Translations under genes and position numbers: made by a program
The notes under the pieces: generated by a model
The model's input: the letters and a program-made list of their open reading frames with translations, nothing else
What the model was told of the DNA's origin: nothing
Databases searched by the model: none
Shown here: one piece after another, positions 22,617 through 32,519 of the stretch
How positions within the stretch are numbered: position 1 is the stretch's first letter
Layout: every line of letters starts with the position of its first letter
Assembly (NCBI RefSeq): GCF_901000735.1
Contig: NC_081546.1
Location: 21,135,952-21,199,951 of the forward strand
Length of the DNA: 64,000 nucleotides
DNA from: Corylus avellana
Lineage: Eukaryota; Streptophyta; Magnoliopsida; Fagales; Betulaceae
Reading direction: 5' to 3'

Positions 22617-23645
22617 CTACTGCAATGAGAGATTTTCCAAACTTGATGTTATGTGTTGGTTAACACCACTATCAGCATACCAAGGATCTGCTTCATAATT
22701 GGGATTGGTATGGGCAACCATGGCAGCTAATTGAGCAGGAGGATGACGTCCTTGATAAGCATGATCCATGCGATGAAAGCAATCTAGGGCCTTGTGGCTT
22801 GGTTTACCACAAATTTGGCAGGGGGACTTTGGTGGATGTGAGACAAGTGGAGCTGATGTGGATTTTGGTGGAGAGTGAGGGACAACAGGCCGTGGAGAGG
22901 AGTAGGAGAGAGGTTGGGACTTTCTAGAGAACTTTGGTTTACGATTGAAGTGTTGTGAATGTGATTTAGAGGAAAACATAGCAAATTGGTTGCTATGAAC
23001 CAAGAGGGACTGATTCTGGTTTTCCATGAGCAGCTCAAAGGATAAGAGCTCAGCTTGGAAATCTTCAAGGGATAAAGATTTATGGCAACTTGCAAAGGAC
23101 AAGGAAGTAACAAAGGGGTTGAAGACTGGAGTAAGTCCACTAACCATAAATGCAATAAGGTCATCATCGTCAATGACTTTACCAACTGCACCAAGTTCTG
23201 CAGCAAGATGCTTGGCATGTTCAACATATTTTGTACAACTTTGAGAACCTTGGTGAAGACTCTGAAGTTGATGGCGGAGATGCTGGATACGAGATGTCGA
23301 ATTAGAAGCATAACGGTTGGCGAGAGACAACTAGGCTTCATGAGCAGCATGGATACCAAAAACAGAAGGAATGACCTTGTCGGACAGAGTGGCAGTGAGC
23401 CAACTCAATACGAATTGATCCTTCTTAGTCCATAACTGAAACTCAGAAGTGATAGTAGTAGGGACCTTTCTTTCAACATCCAGAAGGAACTTTGGTGGGC
23501 ACGGCTCAGAACCATCCACGAAGCCCATCGAATCATTAGTTTTCAAAATAGGTGAAAACTTATTCAGCCACACTAAGTAGTTGGGACCATCCAACTTGGT
23601 AGTAACAAGCTGACCAAGATTAGGAGGAATAAAGGCAGAAGCCAT
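22617..23645 (-). pseudogene. Copia gag plus protease start, split by one stop
   Basis: One frame from ATG 23645 is interrupted by a TAG at 23331-23333 at a position where the family usually has Trp (EAW.SLANRY), and ends at a TAG at 22617-22619. The N-terminal half is the gag region (KLDGPNYLVWLNKFSPIL); later parts have the UBN2-type region (VSGLTPVFNPFVTSL) and a CCHC zinc knuckle (CQICGKPSHKALDC). The protease begins WYADSGVNQHIT with the catalytic DSG intact. Confidence 0.85.
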
Positions 23646-23700
23646 AGAGATAAAAATAAGAAAGGAGCGGAAAAAAATTATTTAGTTGCGTGAGCTAGTA

Positions 23701-23712
23701 GCTCTGATACCA
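23701..23712 (-). other. Primer-binding site of the copia element
   Basis: Minus strand TGGTATCAGAGC, exactly complementary to the 3' end of plant initiator tRNA-Met, immediately next to the 5' LTR. Confidence 0.9.
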
Positions 23713-23959
23713 TGAAAGCTTTTGAGATTGAATGATTTGTATTACAATCAAATGTGTATATTTATACACGTACAGTGAATCAAATAATTTCTAGCTATAT
23801 ATACATTTGAATTTAAACTATAACAATAATATTTGAATAATTATCTTCTGCACTATATCAGCAACTGCAATATATCAAGTAACAGAACAAATCTCTTACA
23901 GCTTGGTTGTTGAGATAGTGTTAGAGTCTGATGATGGGGTAGAAGATATATTGTTAACA
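23713..23959 (-). repeat. 5' LTR of the copia element
   Basis: 247 bp; about nine differences from the 3' LTR by eye, most of them transitions. Confidence 0.9.
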
Positions 23960-24527
23960 TAGCTAAATGCAATTTGGAGTTGCCATTGTGGTCTTTGGAG
24001 TTGAGGAATAATTCATCACCACTAGCCGATTCCACTAACAATTTTAGAGCATCCAACTGATTATATTGAACACACAAGTGTAAAACACTCTCTCCATTGA
24101 GATTCACCTTGATAGACTCTGGTCGAGCAGAAATTAACTCTTTTACGATCTCTATTCGTCCTCTTATTGCGGCTAAGTGGAGAGGAATTCTCTCGTCCCG
24201 ATTAGAAGCTAAGCAAACATCTGTATTTTCTTGCAGCAATGCTTGTACTATTTTAATGTGGCCCTCAGCAGAAGCCAAGTGAAGAGGAGTTCGCCCCAAC
24301 GCGTCCACATCTTTTGCAAATGTAGGTTTCTTGCTAAGAAGAAGTCTACAAAATTCAAGATGGCCATGCAAAGCTGCTATATGTAAGGGAGTATCCTTGA
24401 GGGACGTCAGTGAAACTTCACGAAGAATGAGTGCATCCCTTTGGATCAATGTGGTCAAAATGCTTGCACACCCCTTCTGTGAGGATTCATAGAGTTCTTC
24501 AACCATGCATTTTGTCTTCTTCAACAT
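23853..24527 (-). CDS. Chimeric ORF: ankyrin exon 1 reading into the copia LTR
   Basis: The broken paralogue's first exon stays open from ATG 24527 through five ankyrin-type repeats (TPLHIAALHGH, TPLHLASAEGH, IPLHLAAIRGR, VLHLCVQYNQ, LHLA) and then reads 36 codons into the 5' LTR before a stop at 23853. The predicted 224-aa product has soluble ankyrin repeats with no membrane part. LTRs often carry poly(A) signals, so a truncated transcript is possible, but nothing in the sequence proves expression. Confidence 0.5.
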   Translation of the reverse strand: MLKKTKCMVEELYESSQKGCASILTTLIQRDALILREVSLTSLKDTPLHIAALHGHLEFCRLLLSKKPTFAKDVDALGRTPLHLASAEGHIKIVQALLQENTDVCLASNRDERIPLHLAAIRGRIEIVKELISARPESIKVNLNGESVLHLCVQYNQLDALKLLVESASGDELFLNSKDHNGNSKLHLAMLTIYLLPHHQTLTLSQQPSCKRFVLLLDILQLLI

Positions 24528-24870
24528 GCCTTGTATTCATCATAGAGTGTTTAAGCCTTCCTTAATGAATGTGAGAATTGAATAACCTCAACAAGAAATT
24601 CTGAACTTATTAGAGTTTGGTGCTTTGCATGCACTACATATAAAAGGGTTACCTTTGGAAATGTGACATTTGAAAGTCAAAGCAATGGTGGCCCCCGTAG
24701 GAACTTGGAAACAAACAATAATAATAATAATAAAAAAAGTGGTAAAAGAGAAGAAACTTCAATTAAAATTATAACAACTTACAAAAAAAAAAAAAATTAT
24801 AATACGATGGCCAAGTCAAAACAACAGGAAAAAGGGAGGAAACTTCGCCCACAGCCCCCAATAAATTTAG
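24528..24870 (-). other. Upstream region of the broken paralogue
   Basis: This resembles 2393-2760 upstream of the intact gene (AACAAGAAATT, GCTTTGCATG, AATAATAATAATAA, GAAACTTCAA). The TATA position of the intact copy is changed here (CTTTTATATG instead of TTATAAAAGG on the minus strand), so promoter strength may differ. Confidence 0.5.
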
Positions 24871-24877
24871 ACCTCCA

Positions 24878-24879
<2 letters not shown>

Positions 24880-24944
<65 letters not shown>
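24880..24944. repeat. Compound (AT)n(GT)n microsatellite
   Basis: About 37 bp of AT repeats are followed by about 28 bp of GT repeats. Confidence 0.95.
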
Positions 24945-26670
24945 ACTGACATATATATAGAATGAACTATCCATGCATGTTAATAATTAGAACCCCTTTT
25001 TCAATAAAATAAAATAATTAAAGCCCCAACGTCATAAATTTTTTCAATGTATATAAATTTTTTACTTAATTTTCCATTTCCACTTTCATGAAAGTTCAGT
25101 GTGCATAACTTTCTCTAATGTAGCAACATCAATTCAATTAAATTGTCAACATGGAAAATCTTTGTCTCCAACATTGTGCTCCATCGTGAATCTGAATCGT
25201 GAGGTGAATATGGAAAGACTTCGCCAAAATGCATAAATTATATAAAAAGATTTGGTCATTTTTCAAATGCATGTATCTCTTATTTAATTAAGCTTATTAT
25301 ACTTGTGCATGTATTATCTATCCACATGATTTATTATTGACAATACATGTTATAGTTGCTTAAAAAAAAAAAAAAAAAAAAACGTTTTTCAAAATTAAAA
25401 TTGGTAAAGTCTTACCTAGCTAAGATCAACAATGTCACAAGAAAAATTAAATGGATTAACTATATTATCAATTAAAAAGGAAATATTAAACAAACTTGAA
25501 TATAAAAACTTAAATATCAACCGTACATATCATATGATCCATCTTTTCCAGAAATACTTTTGAAGGACTTCGCCATCAACACCGTCGTTTATGAAAAATA
25601 ATTACTTTTGTTTTTCTTTCTATCTAAAGAAATAATTACTTGCTAATCGAAGTTCATACCGCTGTTGTAAATTATATAATTAAGCTTATTCTACCTTTGC
25701 TAAATAATAAAAAATAAAAAATTCCTTATTCTCATGTGGATTTTTTAAATATTATATTGTTGAAAATGGAAGTCCCAACCTTCCTCCCTAACTCAATCTA
25801 ACTGTTCCGATCAAGGTCAAATGTTCAAGCTCATCATATTTGTTTGTTTTGTAAGGCATGTGTTGAAGGGAGAGAGAGCACTTATTCTTCAGTTGTGGAC
25901 CTTATCTTGACTGTTTGAGAAGTGGCTAGGATCACCGAGCTTTGGGTCTTCGACCAAGGGTTTATAAGCTGGCTTGGTCCCAGACTGGGAACCAGTGGGT
26001 CACTTCTTCCGTTCGGGTTAAGGTCGAAAGACCAGTAGGTCGCTTCTTCCTTAGGCTCTCTTCTTTTGTTGTTGAGGGTGTAAACCCTCCTAGGAGATAA
26101 TCTTCACAAATGTGGTAGAGTAAGTCACATTCAACCTTATTGTTATATGCTTAGGTCCAGGGAGCTTAATAGAGAGACTACCCCACCTAAGGCTGAATTT
26201 GAGAATCTTATCTACATTATTAAAGATGTTGTTTCAAGTTAGACAAGTTGGAAGGTAGTAGGTATTGTGACAAATTAAATAATTTTAGGATCTCCAAAGA
26301 AGTAAAAAGAGGAGAATAAAAATAACTCAATTACATATTTATAAGCAAATATGACTAGAAGAAAATTCACTATCAAAAAATAAAGTATGAAGAGTAGTAT
26401 AAAAAAAACTACTCAAAATCCGGAAGACCAATACACCAAAATCTATTCTTACAAAAAAGAGAAGACTTCTTAATTCTCTAAGTCATCGTGCAACAACACT
26501 ATTGTGAGAAAACCTCTTTTCTTTGAAGTGAAATATGCCTGCGTTCGACCGCCTATTGACCGAGCATTGACTGGAGGCATCTAGAATTGATATTTTCAAC
26601 ACAAATTTCTAATTCCATAACCAACTTACACCTTCATAATCAACTTACAAACTCATTAGTTTGATATTGA
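24945..26670. other. AT-rich intergenic DNA
   Basis: I see no gene. 25540-25730 resembles ~3695-3865 and marks the far end of the segmental duplication. 25855-26200 is more GC-rich, with two GGGTCACTTCTTCC / GGTCGCTTCTTCC phrases ~60 bp apart, probably from an unrecognised repeat. Confidence 0.45.
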
Positions 26671-26705
26671 ATTTGTCAACACAAAAAACCTAACACTCTA
26701 CATAT

Positions 26706-26735
26706 TGAGAGAGAGAGAGAGAGACAGAGAGAGAG
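26706..26735. repeat. (GA)n microsatellite
   Basis: A ~30-bp GA-rich run with one interruption. The following 26740-26960, ending TTTGATG|GTAATCG, could be a leader exon with a donor site, but no coding exon follows, so I do not call a gene. Confidence 0.8.
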
Positions 26736-27412
26736 TGCTAATTTTTCATTTTTCTTTTTATTTCTATCTTTATAGGGACCAATAGGCAATGGGTATTTGG
26801 AAGTGGGACCGAAACTTGTAAGACGAAAACCCATTACAGCATATGCCCGAACCCAATTAAAACTGGGTCGCTTTCGGTTTGCACAATTATCCATTTGCTT
26901 GGCAGCATTCTTCATTTACAGCCTCATCAACAAAAGCATAAATTTGATGGTAATCGTATTGCTCTAATTTTCACTACTCTTTTTGTGTATTCTGATTGAT
27001 ATTTTCTTCTGTGTTACAATAATTGTTTTGGGTATTATTTGCTTTGGCTAAAATTTCATTTGTTTTTCTTTTTTGGATTTTTATCAAACATTAATTCGGT
27101 GGTTGTTTTTTTTTTTTTTTAAAACACCAGGAAAGGGAAAGAAAGGACTCAGAAAATCTCTTTCTTGGGGAGATTGTAATGTTCTTGTTTACCTTATGCA
27201 TTTGTGCTGAAATTAAGGCCACATGTTTTTATATATGTTTGTATTGATGTGTGTATGTAATGTCTCAAAGAGTCTTCTCAGTTTGGGCAACAAGGAGAGA
27301 AGACCCATGACATGATGGAGGTCTTCAAGCAAATCAAAATCAACCTCCCTCTCCTTAATGCTATCAAGCAAACTCCCTCCTACACTCAAGGACTTGTGCA
27401 CTTAGCAGCTCA

Positions 27413-28060
27413 AGATTAGGAGTCATATTCCTAAGCATCCTCGTGGAATCAATGAATGAAGATGTCATCATTAAGACGGACAAGTTCTACTTTCTAGTCG
27501 ACTTCATAGTTCTCGAAACATAACCTATCCTAGATTCCCACAAGCTCATTCCTGTGATCCTTGGAGGACCTTTCTTAGCTGCATACATAAACTATAGAAC
27601 TGGGGTGATGGCTTTATCATTTGGGAATATAAAAGCCAAATTAAACATCTTCAATGTCGCACATCAACCACCGCATGAGAGTGAATGTTTCTCCTGGGAC
27701 AGCGTAGTGGAATCTGTTGATGACACTCCTCCCAGCGTAGTGTCTATGCTCTCACTCTTCAAGTACTCATCTGCCCAATGAAAGCCTCAAAGGAGAAGTT
27801 TTTACTTTAGATGTTAATGAAGTTGATTTCATTACAGTGGAACACATTATAGAGGAGAGGTTGATCATTGACCCCTTTTGGGAGATATGCATGGAGAATT
27901 GTCCCGGGAAGCTGAAATTCTATGCATCCCACCCCAAAAGTGTGCAAGTCGATAAGAGCAGTTCTGTGGTGATGAGGGGAGTATTATTTCTTGTGGAGTG
28001 TTACATTGTGCAGAAGAGGAGGGGTTGGAAGGGATTGATTGGACTTTTGAAGGATTGAGG
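27413..28060 (+). pseudogene. Ty3/gypsy protease-region remnant
   Basis: The translated text contains KTDKFYFLVDFIVLE, a stop, then IPVILGGPFLAAYINYRTGVMALSFGN and KLNIFNVAHQPP, the retropepsin neighbourhood typical of Tat/Athila-type plant gypsy gag-pol. Longest open pieces are 27554-27781 and 27837-28058; they are in different frames. No RT or integrase follows. Confidence 0.65.
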
Positions 28061-28621
28061 AAAGATCCTTTGGAACTCAGATCTAGATTAACAAGCTAGA
28101 CTCAAGGGATTAAGCGTAGGCCCTATGTGCTTGAGCCCTCCAGCAGGCCACTGTGATTAAGCGTACTAGCGTAGCCTCAGCTCTTTCGAGCGCAGTTGCC
28201 CAGACCAAGGTATGGGATCTCCATCTTGGTTTTATTTTCTCTATTGTTGTTCCCTTTTAAAATTGGATTATTTATTGTGTTTTGACAATAGTGTGTTGCA
28301 TTTAACTATTCTTTGGTTAGAGTATTACTGTATTTTTCAGGACAAGTGTTTTTGATTAGTTTATTATTTCTACTAGTTGCTCAGTGTCTAAATTTCAAAG
28401 ATAATATATACTTCTTTTATGGTTATTAGAATAATCAGATTTATTTCATCTTCTTATGCATTAACTGTAATAATGCTTAGATGGGTGGTTTTCTAGTTAG
28501 CTACCAGTTAGCTATATTGGGGTAATTGCCAGTAACCTTATCAGACTGGTCAACGCTAGATTTGTGGGCATTACATTAAATTGCCAGCCCTAGTATGCCA
28601 CTCCTTCTTTCCAAATCAGGT

Positions 28622-28624
<3 letters not shown>
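28061..28624. other. AT-rich filler between gypsy remnant and microsatellite
   Basis: I see no ORF with a recognisable domain and no repeat structure. Confidence 0.4.

Positions 28625-28670
<46 letters not shown>
28625..28670. repeat. (AT)n microsatellite
   Basis: A ~45-bp AT dinucleotide run. Confidence 0.95.
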
Positions 28671-28671
<1 letters not shown>

Positions 28672-28679
28672 CAGTTATA

Positions 28680-29740
28680 TCTACTGTTAGGTTTTAGGTT
28701 GGCCTAAATCAATGACTTGTCTTGTAATGTTCCGTTGTTGTTATCTTTTTTTGAGTGTTTAAAAATTTGGGTAATAGTGTTTAGGTTCTTCGAGCTTGGT
28801 GGAAGAAGTCTCTGTTTTCCCGTCAGAAGGCTAGTCAGAATGAGACATAAAATGAGGAGTTACTGGTTTCCCGTCAGGACTAGACATTTAACGGGGAGTT
28901 ACTGTTTTCTCGTTAGGAGCTTTGTCAAGACGGAACATGTAATGAGAGTGAAGCTGAAGCTATTGTTCTCTTGTCTCGAACCCCGTTAGAATGGGACATG
29001 TAATGATACCATAGCCGAAGCTACTATTTTTTCATTAGCGGTTGCGTTAAGACAAGACAAGTGATGGATATGAGACATTTTTTCTTCACGTCAGGAAGGG
29101 ACTGCTTTCTTGTTGGGTTGTTTCAGATCTACGAATTTGGCCTTCACGTCATAACGAGAAAGTTTCCTGTTAAGACTTGACGACGGAAATGTCTCACTAT
29201 AAAAGGATTTCTGTCACTGTTCATTCTTCAGACATTGGAAATATTTTTTGTGAGATCCTTTCATTGAAGTCTCAATTTTTCTCCATGGGAGCTGTGTCTC
29301 GGTGGTGTCGTTTTATGCAAGAGGAGACATGTTATAGTTTGGAGCGGCTGTTTTCTCTTGATTGTCTTGTTGCCTTGTTCGTTCTTCTACATAAAGATTG
29401 CTACTTGGATGCTTGGTGAATGAAGTCTACCGAAGGGTCGGTAAGGAAAGTCACTGCTTGAAGATGGTCACGATGGAGACAACCTGGGAAGCTTGTTGTT
29501 CTTACGAAGTTTAGAGGTCTTTAAGGGAGTGAGTATCGTCTATTCTATAACTATGAATATTCATTTAGTGATTTTCTGGGTTTGGCTACACCGGAGTGAT
29601 TTTTACCTTGAGGTGTTCAAGTGTTTTCCACTTTGTAAACAAATTTTGTGTTGTGATTGTATTGTTCTTTTTATTTCCACTGTGCACCTTTTGTGTTGGA
29701 TGAAATTGCTTAGTCTCTTATTTTGAAATATTTGGTTGCT
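28680..29740 (+). repeat. Sirevirus-like LTR fragment
   Basis: The right half (29430-29660: GAAGTCTACCGAAGGGTCGGTAAG, CTGGGTTTGGCTACACCGGAG, then a TTTTGTGTTGTGATTG tail) matches the order of motifs in the LTRs at 44395-44700 (CCTACCGAAAGGAGTTCGGTAA, CTGGGTTTAGCTGCCCCGGAG). The left half has at least four CCCGTCAGGA...AGACAT-like words, a cluster of repeated motifs as in the other Sirevirus-like LTRs here. No PBS or coding region follows, so it is a solo or truncated LTR. The ORFs at 28717-29726 are incidental. Confidence 0.5.
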
Positions 29741-29759
29741 AGAGGTAGAACACGATCCT

Positions 29760-30108
29760 AGTAGTTCTTTCATTTACACATTCAGGGCAATGTGTGATTT
29801 AAGTTTGGGGGTATGGAACAATACCGCTCTAAATTTGTTTTGTTTTGTTTTTGTTTTGTTTTTTTTAATTAATTAATTAATTTTTTGTTTTTAATTCTTG
29901 ATTATCTTATTCTTGAGAATGTTGTTAAACTTTAATTATGATTTGCATTTTATTGATGAGGTTAAAGTTATGAACACATGATATAATCTGTGAGGTATGA
30001 AAACTAAAACCAATTATGTATGTTCTCAATATCTCTAATGTTTGAGAGTCATTGGCTTAATACTTGATACATGGGTCAACTGGAATGCTTTAGGGAATTA
30101 AGTAGGGT
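29760..30108 (+). repeat. 3' non-coding stretch of a Tat-like gypsy element
   Basis: TTTAAGTTTGGGGGTATGG is the end-of-pol signature text of Tat/Athila elements. GTTTGAGAGTCATTGGC and TACATGGGTCAACTGG recur on the opposite strand near 7950-8010 in the Tat-like element. It probably belongs to the same decayed element as 27413-28060, disrupted by the LTR fragment. Confidence 0.5.
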
Positions 30109-30530
30109 AGACAATTTAACTCGAAACCCTCGAACCCGACCTGAACATGATACCTAATTTTAGGGTTAGGGTTTAGGTTAAATGGGTTCGGGTTATAAAT
30201 GAGTCACCCGTTTATGACTTGTTTAATAAATATGTCATGTTTGGTTTGACATAAATGGGTTTGCAGTTGACACATTTATACAAATTTTTTTTTTTTCAAA
30301 AGTAAATTTTAAGTTTAACTTAATTTAGAGTTGACAATTTAACTCACGACCTACAAACCTGACACGAACACAACATGTAGTTTTAGGGTTAGGGTTTAGG
30401 TTAAATGGGTTCGTGTCATTAACGGGTCACGTTTAATAAACGTGTCATGTTTGGGTTGGCATAAACGGGTTGGTGGGTTAACCGAGTTGACACGAACTCG
30501 ACATGTGAACTCGTTTTGCCAGCCCTAGAA
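30109..30530. repeat. Two ~215-bp tandem units of the AACGGGT repeat
   Basis: GACAATTTAACTC...TTTTAGGGTTAGGGTTTAGG...AAATGGGTTCG occurs at ~30109-30290 and again at ~30328-30530. The telomere-like GGGTTAGGGTTTAGG words are only two to three units long. The family also matches 5790-6110. Confidence 0.6.
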
Positions 30531-30595
30531 TTAAGCATTGCATAGCCTCCATAAAAAAAAAAAAAAAGAAGTGTGAAAAAGAAAAATATTACGGG

Positions 30596-31260
30596 TAATT
30601 ACTCTTTTCCCCTATGAATTACAATGCTTTCAATATATCCTATGAACTACCACGTTCACCACGTGACCACATTTTGCAATTTACTTACCAAACACATCCT
30701 TTGTCATTCAACCTCGTGAAATTGGATGGAATATTATCTTTTAGACGTTAAATCTTATTAAAAAACAGAAATACCTTCAAATAAAAAAAAAATAAATATA
30801 TAAAACTTAAAAAAACTTAAAAATTAATTTTTTAAAGAAGAAAAAAAGGAAAAAAGAAAAAAGAAAAATAAGGGGTGGCCAAAAGTGGCATGGGGTGGCT
30901 CGCCGCCACCCTCGACCTATGGGGTGGCGACCATGGTGTGCGGCCACCTCTAGTGTGGCTCGCGTGCTACCCTTGAGTTGGGGTGGCCTTTACTGGCTAG
31001 GGGTGGCCACACACCACTCCCGGCCACCTTTGGGGTGGCACTCAACCAACCCCCAACTAGATCTAAGGTGGCTCAAAGGCCATTCCGACCTTAGGGGTGG
31101 CATGCGAGCTACCCTAGAGGTGGCTGGGTGTGGCCACGTGCTATTCCCATGGGCTGAGGGAGGCGGCAAACCACTCCTAGCCACCTTTGGGGGTGGCTCG
31201 CTCACTACCCGCTCCCTTAATGGGTTAATTGGAGTTCTTGAGGTTCGACATCCTCTATAT
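30596..31260. mobile_element. Mutator-like remnant with GC-rich core, locus 3
   Basis: The left flank (GGGTAATTACTCTTTTCCCC...) looks like a plant Mutator-type terminus, followed by an A-rich arm and a GC-rich GGTGGC core (30870-31215). No right terminus matching the left one is visible, so the element is truncated. The 138-aa ORF at 30895-31311 is an artefact of the GC-rich repeat. Confidence 0.45.
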
Positions 31261-31839
31261 AGCCCTATCCTACAAGGATTTGTTCCATTGCGAGTGGTAA
31301 TTTATTATTGATATCTTTTTACTTAAACAAAGACCACATCACATGATCTAGCATTGTTCTTTCTTTCAAGTAATTGAATTTCTAGTACTATTCCGCTGTG
31401 CATGTGATGCACTAGTTGATCCCAAGAGTAATAATAACAAGTATTTATATAGTATCATATACAAACAATATATTATTTTTTACGTCTCACTACATCACCT
31501 GGAAAATCTAAAATGTCCAAACATTAAAAAAGATCACAAATCCCATATAAAACTCAACACTCAAATGATAAAGTTTAGGGTCCAAAATGGTCCAACTTAA
31601 AATCTCAAAAACACAGATGTATCAATCTAAGTAGTACAACATCCCTAATGAACATTATTCCAAAACTCAAACAATATTATTTGAAATGAGGCACAATTGA
31701 GAATTGCTTCTATTGATATCGTAAAAATATATAAAAGTTAAAAGTTCTTCTTTTGTATCATATATGAAAATTGATAAACATTCTAAGAAACTTAATTTCA
31801 TCTTTGCACTATAGGAAATCAATTGGAGACCAACAAATA

Positions 31840-31842
<3 letters not shown>

Positions 31843-31871
<29 letters not shown>
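31843..31871. repeat. (GA)n microsatellite downstream of the peptide gene
   Basis: A 29-bp GA run lying about 40 nt beyond the stop codon of the minus-strand gene at 31910. Confidence 0.95.
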
Positions 31872-31874
<3 letters not shown>

Positions 31875-31909
31875 TATGGAGAATAGTTAAGAAATAATTA
31901 CCAGATCTT

Positions 31910-32443
31910 TCACTTAGGATTCTGTGCATAAATGACATCTGATTGCTTGTTGATAGGCTTTTCATAACATTCTGTTAAACAAGTCGCAAGATCACTTCGA
32001 TGTTCTATGCAATTCTCTACACAATGAAAGTGTTGGGCAGTGAAATCAATTTGAGGTCGAGTATTTTTCTCCAGGCATCTTGCAAAACCAATAGTAAGAC
32101 ACTTTTTAAAGAGAAGCCAGTCAACTTTAGAAAAACTTTCAATTAAAAATGTTTTATCACAAATGTTAATTTCATCTTCAATGCATGTACCCATTATTCC
32201 TTGAACTTTATCAAGTTTAGAGGAATAAGGATACAAGATGGGAAGTGGAGAAGGAGAAAAAGAGGTAGATAGAAAGTCATTAGTTTGAACTTTATCAAGT
32301 TTAGAGAAATGAGGGACTGGAGTGGGAGGTGAAGAGGGATGGAAAGAGATATGGGCAAAGTCATTAGCATACACTTTTAGGAGAAAAAGGATTAGCAACT
32401 CCACCATCACTAGCATTAGTTTTCTAATACATTTGCAAGCCAT
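31910..32443 (-). CDS. Secreted cysteine-rich peptide precursor, hypothetical
   Basis: A single open frame of 177 codons. Residues ~1-28 (KLMLVMVELLILFLLKVYA) form a clear signal peptide. Residues ~30-85 are a Ser/Pro-rich pro-region with an internal duplication (two SKLDKVQ copies, each after an F/Y-S-P-rich stretch). The mature-like C-terminal ~90 residues have eight cysteines: CIEDEINIC, CLTIGFARC, then CVENC and CLTEC. The final pair is CX3C-X9-CX3C, reminiscent of alpha-hairpinin antimicrobial peptides, but the other four cysteines and the spacing do not fit that family exactly. A TATA box stands 65-72 nt upstream of the ATG and no frame break is seen, so a real gene is likely. Defence or signalling is a guess from the architecture; I cannot name a family. 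Confidence 0.75.
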   Translation of the reverse strand: MACKCIRKLMLVMVELLILFLLKVYANDFAHISFHPSSPPTPVPHFSKLDKVQTNDFLSTSFSPSPLPILYPYSSKLDKVQGIMGTCIEDEINICDKTFLIESFSKVDWLLFKKCLTIGFARCLEKNTRPQIDFTAQHFHCVENCIEHRSDLATCLTECYEKPINKQSDVIYAQNPK

Positions 32444-32507
32444 GTATTTTCTTCACTTTAGAAACTTTTTATTTTGATGTATAATCAAAAGATGTTGAGG
32501 CTTTGCC

Positions 32508-32515
32508 CTTATATA
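32508..32515 (-). promoter_or_regulatory. TATA box of the cysteine-rich peptide gene
   Basis: Minus strand CTATATAAGG, 65-72 nt upstream of the ATG at 32443, in a usual plant core-promoter position. Confidence 0.6.
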
Positions 32516-32519
32516 GTGT

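Larger units (their letters stand above)
19155..23959 (-). mobile_element. Full-length Ty1/copia retrotransposon in the ankyrin exon
   Basis: Identical-length 247-bp LTRs (19155-19401 and 23713-23959) run TGTTAACA...CTTTCA on the minus strand. A perfect initiator tRNA-Met primer site (23701-23712) abuts the 5' LTR and a GC-rich purine tract (TCCCCCCGC on plus, 19402-19410) abuts the 3' LTR. Flanks are CAGCT and TAGCT, a 5-bp target duplication with one change. I count about nine LTR differences (~96% identity), so the insertion is fairly young. Gene order gag-protease-integrase-RT-RNase H identifies Ty1/copia. Coding is interrupted by in-frame stops and catalytic substitutions, so it is dead as an autonomous element. 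Confidence 0.92.
16617..24527 (-). pseudogene. Ankyrin-PGG paralogue broken by two transposons
   Basis: Pieces in minus-strand order: exon 1 at 24527-23960 (ankyrin repeats closely similar to the intact gene), its last 25 bp at 19154-19130 with the donor AAAG|GTGCG, an intron similar to the intact one, exon 2 at 18677-18003 (acceptor GTGCAG; MEETRGTLMVVATVIA and SPPGGVW present), and the C-terminal tail at 16751-16617 ending in TAA. Exon 1 is interrupted by the copia element 19155-23959, exon 2 by the Mutator-like element 16761-17995. Exon 2 also lacks 18 codons present in the intact copy (the GYTALDVLD region, in-frame) and has a stop at 18087-18089 inside the third membrane segment, where an extra codon reads TAA. 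Homology to the intact copy continues past that stop. It cannot make a normal protein. Confidence 0.9.

Noticed and set aside
26740..26960. Possible leader exon with a donor TTTGATG|GTAATCG
   Set aside because: No coding exon with a recognisable domain follows before the gypsy remnant, so a gene is not supported.
30160..30400. Telomere-like GGGTTAGGGTTTAGG
   Set aside because: Only two to three units, occurring once in each of two copies of a dispersed repeat; not an interstitial telomere. The same applies to ~52660.
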